Part shown: one piece after another, positions 9,101 through 16,804 of the stretch
Layout: each line of letters begins with the position of its first letter
Numbering within the stretch: the first letter of the stretch is position 1
Origin: Actinosynnema pretiosum
GTDB lineage: Bacteria; Actinomycetota; Actinomycetes; Mycobacteriales; Pseudonocardiaceae
NCBI RefSeq assembly: GCF_024171695.1
Contig: NZ_JAMTCF010000016.1
Coordinates: 1-64,000 of the forward strand
DNA: 64,000 nt
Direction of reading: 5' to 3'
Notes under the pieces: model-generated
The model's database searches: none
Seen by the model: the letters and a program-made list of their open reading frames with translations, nothing else
Told to the model about the DNA's origin: nothing
Made by a program: the position numbers and the translations under genes

Positions 9101-10376
9101 CCCGCTGCATCATGCCGGTGAACCGGTCCAGGAACGCGTCCTGCCACTCGGGCCGCTCGGCCAGGCAGTCGTTCGGGCAGTTGTCGTGGTGGTGCGTCTC
9201 GGTGTCGACCTCGTCGGCGATCATCAACCCGTTGCGGTCGGCCAGCTCGTAGAAGTGCGGGTCGCTGGGGTAGTGCGAGGTGCGCACCGCGTTGACGTTG
9301 AACCGCTTCATCAGCTCGACGTCCTCCTCCTGCTCCTCGCGGGTCACGTGCCTGCTGCCGCGCACGCTCGTCTCCGCGCGGTTGACCCCCCGGAACAGCA
9401 CCCGCTTCCCGTTGACCTTGAGCTGCCGGTCCACGATCTCGATCTCCCGGAACCCCACGGGCTGCCTGCCGGTCTGGACCACCTGCCCGTCCCGCAGCAG
9501 CTCCATGCGCAGCTCGTGCACGTTCGGCGTCTCGTCGGTCCACTTCAAGGGGTTCGCAACCCGCCCGTCCACGACCGGCACCTCGGTCCCGCTCGGGTCG
9601 AACAGCCTGGTCCGCACCGAGTGCCCCTCGGTCGGACCGCCGAGCACCACGTCCGCGCTGAGCGTCGCGTCCCGGTAGTCCGCGTCCAGGTCCGTCCTGA
9701 TCGTCACGTCCGCCAGGTAGGTCCTCGGCGTGGAGTACAGCCACACCTCGCGGAAGATCCCGGAGAACCGCCACTGGTCGAAGTCCTCCAGGTGCGACCC
9801 GGAACCCCAGCGGTGCACCTGCACCCGGACCGCGTTGCGCCCCGGCTTGAGCCTGCTGGTCACGTCGAACTCGGCGGGCGTGTACCCGCCCTGGTCGTAC
9901 CCGACGTACTCCCCGTTGACCCACACGAAGTAGCCGCTGGTCACCCCCTCGAACCGGAGCAGCGTGCGGTCCCACTCCGGCGGGAGGTCGAACTCCTTCT
10001 CGTACACGCCGGTCGGGTTCACGTCGCGCGGCACGGACGGCGGGGCGTCCGGGTACATCTCCGTGGGGATGTTGCGGAACATCGGGTGGTCCAGGAAGTC
10101 GGTCTGCCAGGTGTGCGGCACCGAGACCGTGCGCCAGCCGTCCGCCGTCTCGCGCACGTCCTCCGGCTTGTCGAACATCCTGATCCGCCACTCGCCGTTC
10201 AGGCTGAGCCGCTGCTCGGGCTTCAGGTCCGGGTGCGGCGGCTCCTGGTTCTCCCCGGTCATCCGGGGGTCCTCCAGGTACGCGAGCGCGTCCACGGGGT
10301 CGGCCGGTCGGGCCCGCGCGGTCGCGGGCGTCAGGAGTGAGAGCGCTACCACCGCGGCTACGACGACACGACGCAT
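6102..10376 (-). CDS. Secreted GH2 beta-galactosidase with LamG and NPCBM modules
   Basis: A 1424-residue exported glycoside hydrolase. A signal peptide (residues 1-23) is followed by the GH2 sugar-binding jelly roll (about 50-220, GEWRIRMF, YFVWVNGEYVGYDQGGYTP), an Ig-like domain (220-310) and the TIM barrel (310-560). The acid/base Glu is E440 in WDTGNEAGLG and the nucleophile is E504 in IIMGEYAHAMGNS. A LamG/ConA-like insert (about 560-730, ALHLSGLDDFVEV, VNIGRN) splits the usual LacZ order. Then come the beta-gal small-chain region (FTWYGRGPGENYDDR), an NEW3-like domain and a C-terminal NPCBM domain (about 1285-1424). Typical LacZ is near 1020 residues, so about 400 residues are accessory binding modules, suggesting an insoluble or polymeric galactoside substrate. 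Confidence 0.9.
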   Translation of the reverse strand: MRRVVVAAVVALSLLTPATARARPADPVDALAYLEDPRMTGENQEPPHPDLKPEQRLSLNGEWRIRMFDKPEDVRETADGWRTVSVPHTWQTDFLDHPMFRNIPTEMYPDAPPSVPRDVNPTGVYEKEFDLPPEWDRTLLRFEGVTSGYFVWVNGEYVGYDQGGYTPAEFDVTSRLKPGRNAVRVQVHRWGSGSHLEDFDQWRFSGIFREVWLYSTPRTYLADVTIRTDLDADYRDATLSADVVLGGPTEGHSVRTRLFDPSGTEVPVVDGRVANPLKWTDETPNVHELRMELLRDGQVVQTGRQPVGFREIEIVDRQLKVNGKRVLFRGVNRAETSVRGSRHVTREEQEEDVELMKRFNVNAVRTSHYPSDPHFYELADRNGLMIADEVDTETHHHDNCPNDCLAERPEWQDAFLDRFTGMMQRDKNHPSVVMWDTGNEAGLGRAHHAMAELARARDTRPLYHQPNVPDGDAPFADVAGPRYPSPSSLEAKARTTTKPIIMGEYAHAMGNSLGNFKEFWDVVRAYPQVQGGFIWDWAEQNIALPLHTTPDDASGILAWLSGKPSRVDGPRGKALHLSGLDDFVEVYRDRRFDEVRDGLTLDAWVRPGAWTGDFTVISKGDHQYALKMSDATTLEFFVHSGTWRTVRAKVPADWTGNWHRVTGTFDGAALRLLIDGEQVAETAFTGTVDPSHWPVNIGRNSETMQENVRTRMAHGAIDQVRIYHRALTGSELAADPKGSAVLALDFETVEDEGRQQSYGAGTGGVDGLVWADRRPQPETTELMAVHSPIRFSFADNRLTIVSERQFTGTDDLELRWEVTDNGRVVDDHRGPLVPGVVELPDRSAVTERLLTVRATDRAGDDVGIAQFPLGGDRIAGLHTGLRSGSTTTTQDGNEVVVSGQGFRYAISKRTGTLTSMRVRGDELLTAGPELDAWRAPLSNEFMSEDGSWYRNGLDRLTTTPSSVEVGRDSADAVVTVRSTAQAVAGSSFGQTFTYRITGDGEIHVGHRVAAQGAMRDLSYLPGIGFTLRVPERYRQFTWYGRGPGENYDDRKSGDPIGLYKSTVDEQFHDYYKPQDFGNHADTRWATLSDGRSGLLVAGDLDVRVSRHDDLDRAAYPFALKQNDGWTTLHAAHRVTGVGETFHEPLQPYQVEAGTEYAYSVLLRPLTPAEAVTGELGGQVDCVPAVELNAADTALEPGGRVEAELVVTRPCPSPARARVGVPDGWTATPASVDLSGGSARVVLTREGGPTGTRPVFVDVVAGKGTTTLSRDFTAVPSAPRGEARVSALEFLDERNGWGPIERDRSNGEDSGGDGNPIRLRGTGFDVGVGVHADSEFRVHTGGRCARLTAVVGVDDETGGTGSVRFEVLADGRQVYLSPVLTGRSAAEAISVDTSGARVLSFRVTDGGDGNAHDHADWANPVLSCG

Positions 10377-10472
10377 GTCTTCGGAAGCTAGGGGCGCGCG
10401 GAGAAGACCGTCAACGGATGTCCGGGTTTCTGTCCGGCGCGCCCCTGCGGCCGGGCGCGGCCCCGACCCCGG

Positions 10473-11420
10473 TCAGCCCGCCCCGACGGCGGCCCGGATC
10501 TCCGCCTCGCCCGCGTTGGCCCCGGTGCACACCAGCGCGACGCTGCGCCTGGCGAACCGCTCGGGTTCGGCCAGGTAGGCGGCCAGCGGGGCGGCCCCGG
10601 CGCCCTCGGCGAGGGTCTGGCCGTCCCGCAGCATCACCCACTGGGCGTGCCGGACCGCCGCGTCGTCCACGAGCAGGAAGTCGCTCAGGCGCGCCCGCAG
10701 CACCCGTTGCGGCAAGGCGAACCCGCTGCCGGTCGCCAACCCCTCGACCGCCGTGCGGTTGGGCCGCGCGACGAGCTCGCCCGCGCGCCACGAGTCGTGC
10801 GCGGCCGGTGACGCCGAGGTCTGCACGGCGACGACCTCGCAGTCCGGGGCGAGCGCGGCGGCGACCAGGCAGGCGGCGGCGGCCCCGCTTCCGCTGCCCA
10901 CCGGCACGATCACCACGTCCAGGTCGGGCCGCTGCTCGAACAGCTCCAGGTAGGCGGTGGCCACGCCCGCGATGATCTCCGGCTCGTCCGCCGCGCTGAC
11001 CAGCCGCATCCCGCGCTCGCGGGCGAGCTCGACGGCGTGCTCCCGCGCCTGGTCGAACGTTTCGCCCGCCTCCACCAGCTCCGCGCCCAGCGCGCGCACG
11101 GCGGCGGCCTTCAGCGGGTTCGGGTCGACCGGCATCACGATCGCGCAAGGCACGTCGAACAGCGCCGCCGCGTGGGCGAGCGACTGCGCGTGGTTGCCGG
11201 TGGAGTAGCCGACCACCCCGCGCCGCCGGGCCTCGGCGTCCAGCCCGGCCAGCAGGTTCAGCCCGCCGCGCACCTTGAACGCGCCGGTCGGCTGCACGTT
11301 CTCGTGCTTGATCAGCACACCGGGCCCGAGGCCGGGCGCGGGGCGCAGCGGCGTCGGCGGGAGGTGGGCGCGCACGGTCCGCCGGGCGCGCAGCAGGTCG
11401 GGGAAGGTGGGGATTCGCAC
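10473..11420 (-). CDS. Threonine/serine dehydratase-like PLP enzyme
   Basis: A 315-residue fold-type II PLP enzyme of the threonine dehydratase/serine racemase group. The Schiff-base Lys is K49 in QPTGAFKVRGG; the Ser/Asn motif is YSTGNHAQSLA; the phosphate-binding glycine loop is PVGSGSGAAA. There is no C-terminal ACT domain, so it is of the short catabolic type. The GTG start at 11420 gives the usual N-terminal length, although the GGAGG just upstream is unusually close. A LysR gene is divergent 69 bases away, the classic layout for a substrate-induced catabolic gene. Confidence 0.85.
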   Translation of the reverse strand: MRIPTFPDLLRARRTVRAHLPPTPLRPAPGLGPGVLIKHENVQPTGAFKVRGGLNLLAGLDAEARRRGVVGYSTGNHAQSLAHAAALFDVPCAIVMPVDPNPLKAAAVRALGAELVEAGETFDQAREHAVELARERGMRLVSAADEPEIIAGVATAYLELFEQRPDLDVVIVPVGSGSGAAAACLVAAALAPDCEVVAVQTSASPAAHDSWRAGELVARPNRTAVEGLATGSGFALPQRVLRARLSDFLLVDDAAVRHAQWVMLRDGQTLAEGAGAAPLAAYLAEPERFARRSVALVCTGANAGEAEIRAAVGAG

Positions 11421-11489
11421 GCCTCCACGGTGACAGCGGCGAACCCATAGGACCAGGTGCGATTTTCGTCGGAACGATAGCCTGGGTCT

Positions 11490-12377
11490 ATGGATCTGAC
11501 CCGGTTGCGCGTGCTGGTCGCCATCGCCGACGAGGGCTCGGTCACGGCGGCGGCCGAGGCGCTGCACTACGCGCAGCCCTCGGTCAGCCACCACCTGGCC
11601 AAGCTGGAGGCGGAGACCGGGGTCGCCCTGGTGCGGCGGGTCGGCCGGGGCGTGCGGCTGACCGAGGCCGGTGACCTGCTGGTCGACCGGGCGCGCGAGA
11701 TCCTGGGCCGGGTGGAGGCGGTGCGCGCCGAGCTGTCCGCCCACGCCGGGCTGCGCGCGGGCCGGGTCCGCCTGGCCGCGTTCCCCTCGGCCCTGGCCAC
11801 CCTCGTGCCGCAGGCCGCCGCCAAGCTCGCCGAGGCCCACCCCGGCGTGGAGCTGGCGCTGACCGAGGCCGAACCCGAGCAGGCCCTCACCGCGCTGCGC
11901 CACGGCGAGGTCGACCTCGCCCTGGTCTTCGACCACGCGGACACCCCCGACCGGCCCCGCAACACCACCCTGCACCCGCTGCTGCGCGAACCGCTCTACC
12001 TGGTGACCCGCAAGACCGACCGCGCGGGCCGCACCCCAGCCGACCACGCCGACCGCCGCTGGATCGCGGGCTGCCCGCGCTGCCGCGCCCACCTGGTCGC
12101 CACCTGCGAGCGCGCGGGCTTCACCCCCAGGGTCGACTTCGAGACCGACGACCACGTGGCCGTGCAGGCCCTCGTCGCGGCGGGCCTGGGCGTGAGCACC
12201 CTGCCGGGCCTGGCGCTGCTGGCCCACCGCGACCAGGGCGTCCGCGCCACCCGCCTGCCGGACGACCACCGCCGCGTCTCGGTGGCCACCCACGGGGCGC
12301 CCCCGCTGCCCGGTCCGGCGCAGGCGCTCCTGGACGTCCTGCTCACCACGACCCGCGCGCCGAGGTGGCCGCGCTGA
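11490..12377 (+). CDS. LysR-family transcriptional regulator
   Basis: A 295-residue LysR regulator. The winged HTH is at the N-terminus (MDLTRLRVLVAIADEGSVTA, LHYAQPSVSHHLAKLEAETG), followed by a periplasmic-binding-like effector domain (about 90-290). It is divergent from the dehydratase gene, and the 69-base gap must carry both promoters and the LysR operator. LysR proteins usually control their divergent neighbour, so the dehydratase is the likely target. The coding end overlaps a 16-bp tandem repeat. Confidence 0.85.
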   Translation: MDLTRLRVLVAIADEGSVTAAAEALHYAQPSVSHHLAKLEAETGVALVRRVGRGVRLTEAGDLLVDRAREILGRVEAVRAELSAHAGLRAGRVRLAAFPSALATLVPQAAAKLAEAHPGVELALTEAEPEQALTALRHGEVDLALVFDHADTPDRPRNTTLHPLLREPLYLVTRKTDRAGRTPADHADRRWIAGCPRCRAHLVATCERAGFTPRVDFETDDHVAVQALVAAGLGVSTLPGLALLAHRDQGVRATRLPDDHRRVSVATHGAPPLPGPAQALLDVLLTTTRAPRWPR

Positions 12378-12434
12378 GCCGGGACCGCGCTGAGCCGGGA
12401 CCGAGCTGAGCCGGGACCGAGCTGAGCCGGGACC
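12371..12434. repeat. Four tandem copies of a 16-bp unit
   Basis: Units at 12371-12386, 12387-12402, 12403-12418 and 12419-12434 read GMGCTGAGCCGGGACC, with M = C, C, A, A. The first copy contains the stop codon of the LysR gene (12375-12377). The array fills the gap to the stop of the convergent XRE gene (12441). The units are almost identical, so the array is young or kept homogeneous. Each unit contains a TGA; shifting register does not create a strong hairpin. Confidence 0.9.
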
Positions 12435-12440
12435 GCGCCG

Positions 12441-13220
12441 CTACCCGCCCAGGCCCACCCGCGCGAACCGCGCCCGCGTGCGCTCGTCGGCGGGGAGCAG
12501 CGTCTCCAGGTGCAGCCCCGCCACGGCCCGGTCCGCCGGACCGGTCAGCCGCGTCGACGTGCTGACGAACCGCAGCACCCCGTCGTCCGACTCCAGCTCC
12601 AGCACCAGCACCGGTCCAGCCACGGGGGCGGGCGGCACCCCCAGATCGGCCAGGTGACCCGTGATCTCCGCCAGCAGCGCCACCTGCGCGGCGTCGCCGG
12701 TGCGCTCGGCGCGGTGCCGGAGCTGCTCGCGCAGGTGTCCCGCCCACTGCGGCAGGTTCCGGACGCGGCGGGCCAGGCCCTCCGGGTGCGTGGACAGGCG
12801 CAGCACGTTCACCGGCGGCTCCAGCAGGTGCGGCGCGCAGCCCACCATCAGCTCGGCCGCGGCGGCGTTCGCGTCGATCAGGTCCCAGCGGTCGTCCAGC
12901 AGCAGCGCCGGGTGCGGCAGGTGCGCGTCCAGCAGGTCCCGCACGCCCGCCAGCACCACCGGGTCCGCAGCCTCGGCCGCCACCGGCCCGCGCGGCGCGT
13001 ACCCGCCCGCCAGCAGCAAGCGGTCGCGCTCGGGCGCGGGCACGTCCAGGTGCTCGGCCAGGCGCAGGACCATCTCCGGCGTCGGGCGCGCCAGCCCCGT
13101 CTCCACCCGGCTCACGTGCCGCGCCGACACCCCCGCGACCTCAGCCAAACCCTGCTGGCTCAACGACTTCCGCCGCCGCCACGCGCGCAGCAGCACCCCC
13201 ACCGGCTCGTCCACGACCAC
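12441..13220 (-). CDS. XRE-family regulator with MmyB-like ligand domain
   Basis: About 259 residues. An N-terminal XRE HTH (LLRAWRRRKSLSQQGLAEVA, GVSARHVSRVETGLARPTPE) is followed by a PAS-like MmyB domain (LLLDDRWDLIDANAAAAELM to the C-terminus) that in this family may bind a small hydrophobic ligand. The frame is open further upstream to 13289, but a perfect palindrome lies there. The GTG at 13220 is therefore preferred, giving the usual family N-terminus; leader sequence is very short. The oppositely oriented DUF1330 gene lies across the palindrome and is the probable target together with the regulator itself. Confidence 0.75.
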   Translation of the reverse strand: MVVDEPVGVLLRAWRRRKSLSQQGLAEVAGVSARHVSRVETGLARPTPEMVLRLAEHLDVPAPERDRLLLAGGYAPRGPVAAEAADPVVLAGVRDLLDAHLPHPALLLDDRWDLIDANAAAAELMVGCAPHLLEPPVNVLRLSTHPEGLARRVRNLPQWAGHLREQLRHRAERTGDAAQVALLAEITGHLADLGVPPAPVAGPVLVLELESDDGVLRFVSTSTRLTGPADRAVAGLHLETLLPADERTRARFARVGLGG

Positions 13221-13230
13221 CAGCCTAGGG

Positions 13231-13251
13231 CCATGACCTGCCAGGTCATGG
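13231..13251. promoter_or_regulatory. Perfect 21-bp palindromic operator
   Basis: CCATGACCTG-C-CAGGTCATGG, two perfect 10-bp arms around one base. It lies between the XRE gene (minus) and the DUF1330 gene (plus), 10 bases from the proposed GTG. Symmetry and position fit an operator for the adjacent XRE/MmyB-like regulator, controlling both directions. The assignment to this regulator is inference. Confidence 0.75.
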
Positions 13252-13309
13252 CGCGCCGCGACCCGAGCGGACAGAGTCGTCGGCGACACCGAGACGAGAG
13301 GGACCGGAC

Positions 13310-13639
13310 ATGACCGGCTACGCGATCGCCCACCTCACCGACGTCGAGATCGGGCCCGAGGTGCTGGAGTACATCACCCGGATCGAGTCGACGTTCGAAC
13401 CGTTCGGCGGGTGGTGGGTCGTGCACGGGCAGCCGCACGACGTGCTGGAGGGCGAGCTGCCCGGCGACCTGGTGATCATCGGCTTCCCCAGCGCCGACCT
13501 CGCCCACGAGTGGTACGCGTCCCCGGCCTACCGGGAGATCCTCCCGCTGCGCACCGCCCACTCGCGGGCCACCGCCGTCATCGTCGCGGGCGTGCCGGAG
13601 GGGTACCGGGCGAGGCAGACCGCCGACAAGCTCACCTGA
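13310..13639 (+). CDS. DUF1330 protein
   Basis: A 109-residue ferredoxin-like (dimeric alpha/beta barrel) protein. GYAIAHLTDVEIGPEVLEYI, then GDLVIIGFPSADLAHEWYAS and SPAYREILPLR are typical DUF1330 landmarks. GAGAGGGA lies 6 bases before the ATG. No catalytic role is established for the family. Its promoter region contains the palindrome described above, so expression is probably set by the divergent XRE regulator. Confidence 0.85.
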   Translation: MTGYAIAHLTDVEIGPEVLEYITRIESTFEPFGGWWVVHGQPHDVLEGELPGDLVIIGFPSADLAHEWYASPAYREILPLRTAHSRATAVIVAGVPEGYRARQTADKLT

Positions 13640-13644
13640 AGCGC

Positions 13645-13691
13645 GGGGCCGCCCGCGACCGGCGCGCGGAGCGCCGACCGCGAGCGGCCCC
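13645..13691. terminator. Hairpin between convergent genes
   Basis: Outer arms GGGGCCGC (13645-13652) and GCGGCCCC (13684-13691), with a second inner GC-rich pairing (GGCGC/GCGCC). It sits between the DUF1330 stop (13639) and the methyltransferase stop (13713), so it can terminate both transcripts. Confidence 0.65.
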
Positions 13692-13712
13692 CACGACCGC
13701 ACCGGAAAGCGC

Positions 13713-14438
13713 TTACTCCTTGTAGGCGCTGAGCAGCAGCCCTGGCGGGTTCTCCAGCAACCGCCCCAGCCGGACCGCGTCGTCCTCGGACACGGGGGAG
13801 TGCGTCATCTCCTCCCACGTGACCCGCGTCAACCCGGCCGCCTGCACCGCGCCCGCCAGGGTCGCCGCCGTCCAGTAGTGCACCCGCACCGACGCGGGCG
13901 GGTCCGCGTGGATCGTCACGGTGAACGGGTCGCCCTCCAGCAGCCCCACCGGCCGGTCCACGAAGAACCCGAAGTCGCGGGCCGCCTCGTTGTCGCAGTC
14001 CGCGTTCCCCACGTACGCCAGCAACCGCCCGCCGGGGGCCAGGTTCGAGGCGATCTGCGCGCACATGCCGTCCAGCGCCTCCCTGCTGCCCGCGTAGTGC
14101 AGCACGTTCACCGCGACCACCACGTCGAACTCGCCGAGCGCGGGCATCGTCGCCGCGTCGTGCACGTGGTAGCGCACCCCCAGCGGTCGCGCCGCCTCCG
14201 CGGCCTCGGCCAACCGGATCATCCCCGCCGAGGAGTCGGTGCCCACGACCTCGGTCGCGCCGCGCTCGGCGACCAGCCGGGCGTAGATCCCGTCCCCGCA
14301 ACCGACGTCCAGCACCCGCTTGCCCTCCACCGGGCCCAGCGCGCGGAAGAACGACGGGAACTCCACGTGCTCCCGGTAGAAGTGGATCGCCTTCTCGATG
14401 TCGCCGAGCTTCTCGGCCAGCGAGTCGTACTGCGTCAT
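13713..14438 (-). CDS. SAM-dependent methyltransferase of the CDPS operon
   Basis: A 241-residue class I methyltransferase. Motif I is RVLDVGCGDGIYARLVAERG, the acidic post-motif is EVVGTDSSAGMI, and motif IV is FDVVVAVNVLHYAG. The ATG at 14438 has GGGGG just upstream. It is the last gene of a run with the cyclodipeptide synthase and ligase genes (54-base gap), so a role in methylating a diketopiperazine-derived or acyl product is the simplest inference. N-, O- or C-methylation cannot be told from sequence. A hairpin lies downstream. Confidence 0.8.
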   Translation of the reverse strand: MTQYDSLAEKLGDIEKAIHFYREHVEFPSFFRALGPVEGKRVLDVGCGDGIYARLVAERGATEVVGTDSSAGMIRLAEAAEAARPLGVRYHVHDAATMPALGEFDVVVAVNVLHYAGSREALDGMCAQIASNLAPGGRLLAYVGNADCDNEAARDFGFFVDRPVGLLEGDPFTVTIHADPPASVRVHYWTAATLAGAVQAAGLTRVTWEEMTHSPVSEDDAVRLGRLLENPPGLLLSAYKE

Positions 14439-14492
14439 GGAACCCCCAGTCCGCGTTCGTGGAACCACAGTGCTCGTCGTGCCGGGAGGGCG

Positions 14493-15194
14493 TCAGCCCG
14501 CCGGGCGGATGGTGGCGTACGCCTGGCGCGGGGACGCCCGCAGCAGGGACTCACCGGAGAAGACCACCTCGGCCAGCGGGAGCTTGCGGTGGTAGAAGTT
14601 CACCGACGTCGGCACGTCGAAGATCTCGCTGGACGCCAGGAAGAACGGCAGCTCGGCGAGCAGGTACCGCATGGCGCGCTCGACCTGCTCGTCGCTCGCC
14701 ATGCCCCGGTACCCCTTGAGGGCCAGGACTTCCCGGCTCATCTCGGCGCTGGTGCCCCGCAGCACCTCGTCCTCGCGCAGCGCCCGCTCGCACTCGGCGA
14801 GCCGCGCCCGGTACACCTCGCCGTCCGCCAGCTCCGACATCAGGTTCAGCCCGTCGCCGGGCCGGGGACCACCGGCCTCCTCCCATGCCCGGCTGACCCG
14901 GTTGCGCAGCACGTTGATCTCCGCGCGCGCCTTGCGCTCGGCCCGCTGCTCCTCGTAGCCCAGCGCGAGGTAGGTGTGCACCAGCGCCGAGTCCGGGATG
15001 ACCACGTCGATCCGGTCGGACTCGCCGCGCAGCCACCCGAACAGCTCCGCCATCCTGGGCACCTGGAAGTAGCTGTTGCCGGGGCTCACGCCGAACACCA
15101 CGTGCTCGCGCCGCTCCCAGATCAGCCGCGACTCCTCGGTGAACGGCTCGACGGTGAACGCGCCCCGCCGGTCCGGCTCGGGCGCGACGCTCAC
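14493..15194 (-). CDS. tRNA-dependent cyclodipeptide synthase (NYH type)
   Basis: A 233-residue CDPS, which joins two aminoacyl-tRNAs into a 2,5-diketopiperazine. From the GTG at 15194, the catalytic Ser is S37 in FGVSPGNSYF with N40 three residues on. Y177 and E181 lie in YLLAELPFF, and Y201-H202 in SVNFYHRK. These match AlbC positions S37, N40, Y178, E182, Y202 and H203, placing it in the NYH subfamily. The C-terminal QAYATIRP also resembles AlbC. The start overlaps the ligase stop as GTGA, so translation is coupled. Which amino acids are used cannot be read safely. Confidence 0.92.
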   Translation of the reverse strand: MSVAPEPDRRGAFTVEPFTEESRLIWERREHVVFGVSPGNSYFQVPRMAELFGWLRGESDRIDVVIPDSALVHTYLALGYEEQRAERKARAEINVLRNRVSRAWEEAGGPRPGDGLNLMSELADGEVYRARLAECERALREDEVLRGTSAEMSREVLALKGYRGMASDEQVERAMRYLLAELPFFLASSEIFDVPTSVNFYHRKLPLAEVVFSGESLLRASPRQAYATIRPAG

Positions 15195-16804
15195 GTCCAC
15201 CGCCCGTGGCCGGGGCTGCCCGCGCCGTCCAGGTGCCGCCTGCGCAGCTCCTGCCGCAGGATCTTGCCGGTGCCGGTCCTGGGCATGTCCTCGAAGTCGA
15301 TCACGACGGGCTCCGCCAGCTCGGGCATCCCGCGCACCGCGGCGCGCCATCGCTCCCGGTCCAGCTCGCCGCCCGGCGCTGCCACGACCGGAACCGGCGG
15401 GCCGTCCGGCACCGGCAGCAGCGCCACGTCGTGGCCCCTCGGCAGGCGCTCCACGATCACGTCCTCGTGCTCCAGGCAGCTGCCGCCCGGCGTGTGGTTC
15501 ACCTCCCGGTCCAGCAGCATGAGCGCGCCGGTCCTGGTCATCAGGCCGATGTCGCCGGTGTTCCACCAGTCCCCGACGGCCTTCTCGCGCCACCGCTCGG
15601 GTTCCTTGTAGTAGCCGACGCAGCGGGCCTTCGTCTTGGCCAGCACCACCCCCGGCTGCCCGGTCGGCACCGGCCGGAACGTCTTCGGGTCCACGACCTT
15701 CAGCTCCACGAACCCCGGCATGGGCCGCCCGACCTTGCGCGGTCCGGGGTTCTCGTCGCGCCGCTTGTTCGCCCGGTAGCGGGTGATCATGGTCATCCCC
15801 ATGCCGCCGGTCTCCGACTGCCCGTAGCCCTCGCGCCACACCGGGAACCGGTGCTTCGAGGCGTTCAGGAACACCCGGATCACCGACCAGCGCATGGCGT
15901 CGAAGTTGCCGATGAACATGCGCACGGCGGCGAACGCGTCGCCGCCGTTCTCGTCGGCGAGCGGCACCATCCGCTGGAAGTCGATCGGCAGCGCCTCGAT
16001 CACCGTGGGCCGGTGCTGCCGCAGCAGCGGGCCGACCACCTCGGGGTCGTTCTCGCTCACCAGCAGGGTCGTCGCGGGCGAGAGCGTGAGCACCGAGTAG
16101 ATCCAGGTGAACGCGCGGGCGTGCACGTACGGCAGGAACATCGCGGCGACGTCGTCGCGGGTGAAGGTGAGCGGCGGCAGCTTGCGGCACTCCAGCCGCG
16201 CCATCTGCCCCTGCAGCTTCTCCGGGGTGTACATGATCAGCTTCGGGATGCCCGTCGTGCCCGAGGTGTGGGTGAGCATCATCAGCTCGTCGTCGCCGCG
16301 CGGCACGAACTCGGGCGTCGGTCCGCCGAGCAGGTCGGTCAGGCGCAGCGCGCCGGGCACCTCCCCGTCCAGGCACAGCGTCCGCTCGGCGAACGCGGAG
16401 ACCAGGTCGCCGTTCGAGTCCTTCTCCTCCAGCAGCCGCCGCGTGCCGATCAGCAGCGACGGCTCCGCGCGCTGGAGCAGCGGGCGCGCGGTGTCCGGCG
16501 GCAGCAGGCCCGACAGCATCACCGGGATCGCGCCCACCCGGACCGCCGCGGCGGCGATCAGGAGGCAGTCGAAGTGGTTCTCCTTGTACACCGCGACCCG
16601 GTCGCCTGCCCGCACGCCCGCCGCGTGCAGGGCGCCCGCCGTGTTCCGGACGATCTCCGCGAGCGCCGGGAGGTCGACGATGGACTGACCCGACGGGTCG
16701 ACGTCCATGGGACGGCTCATCCGGAAGAACATCGGTTTGCCGATTCGCGCCCTGCGGTCGAACAGGAGCCCCAGACTTGTTTTCCACAATTGCATGCCAG
16801 ACAT
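15191..16804 (-). CDS. AMP-forming acyl-CoA synthetase/ligase of the CDPS operon
   Basis: A 537-residue ANL-superfamily adenylate-forming enzyme. The P-loop-like A3 motif is THTSGTTGIPKLIM, A5 is GYGQSETGG, A7 is WWNTGDIGL, and the A10 Lys is in RTGTGKILRQEL. It activates a carboxylic acid as acyl-AMP and probably transfers it to CoA; no carrier-protein domain is attached and none is nearby. The ATG at 16804 has GGGGGAT upstream. It is first in an operon with a cyclodipeptide synthase, an unusual partnership suggesting acylation of a diketopiperazine or a parallel acyl building block. The substrate is not predictable by eye. Confidence 0.85.
   Translation of the reverse strand: MSGMQLWKTSLGLLFDRRARIGKPMFFRMSRPMDVDPSGQSIVDLPALAEIVRNTAGALHAAGVRAGDRVAVYKENHFDCLLIAAAAVRVGAIPVMLSGLLPPDTARPLLQRAEPSLLIGTRRLLEEKDSNGDLVSAFAERTLCLDGEVPGALRLTDLLGGPTPEFVPRGDDELMMLTHTSGTTGIPKLIMYTPEKLQGQMARLECRKLPPLTFTRDDVAAMFLPYVHARAFTWIYSVLTLSPATTLLVSENDPEVVGPLLRQHRPTVIEALPIDFQRMVPLADENGGDAFAAVRMFIGNFDAMRWSVIRVFLNASKHRFPVWREGYGQSETGGMGMTMITRYRANKRRDENPGPRKVGRPMPGFVELKVVDPKTFRPVPTGQPGVVLAKTKARCVGYYKEPERWREKAVGDWWNTGDIGLMTRTGALMLLDREVNHTPGGSCLEHEDVIVERLPRGHDVALLPVPDGPPVPVVAAPGGELDRERWRAAVRGMPELAEPVVIDFEDMPRTGTGKILRQELRRRHLDGAGSPGHGRWT

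Noticed and set aside
6138..10340. Open frame of 1400 codons on the plus strand
   Set aside because: It is the complementary-strand shadow of the GH2 gene; the protein is Arg/Pro/Val-rich without domains, a usual artefact of high-GC coding.
11421..12293. N-terminal extension of the dehydratase frame reaching through the LysR gene
   Set aside because: The extension lies antisense to the LysR gene and has no homology; the enzyme starts at 11420.
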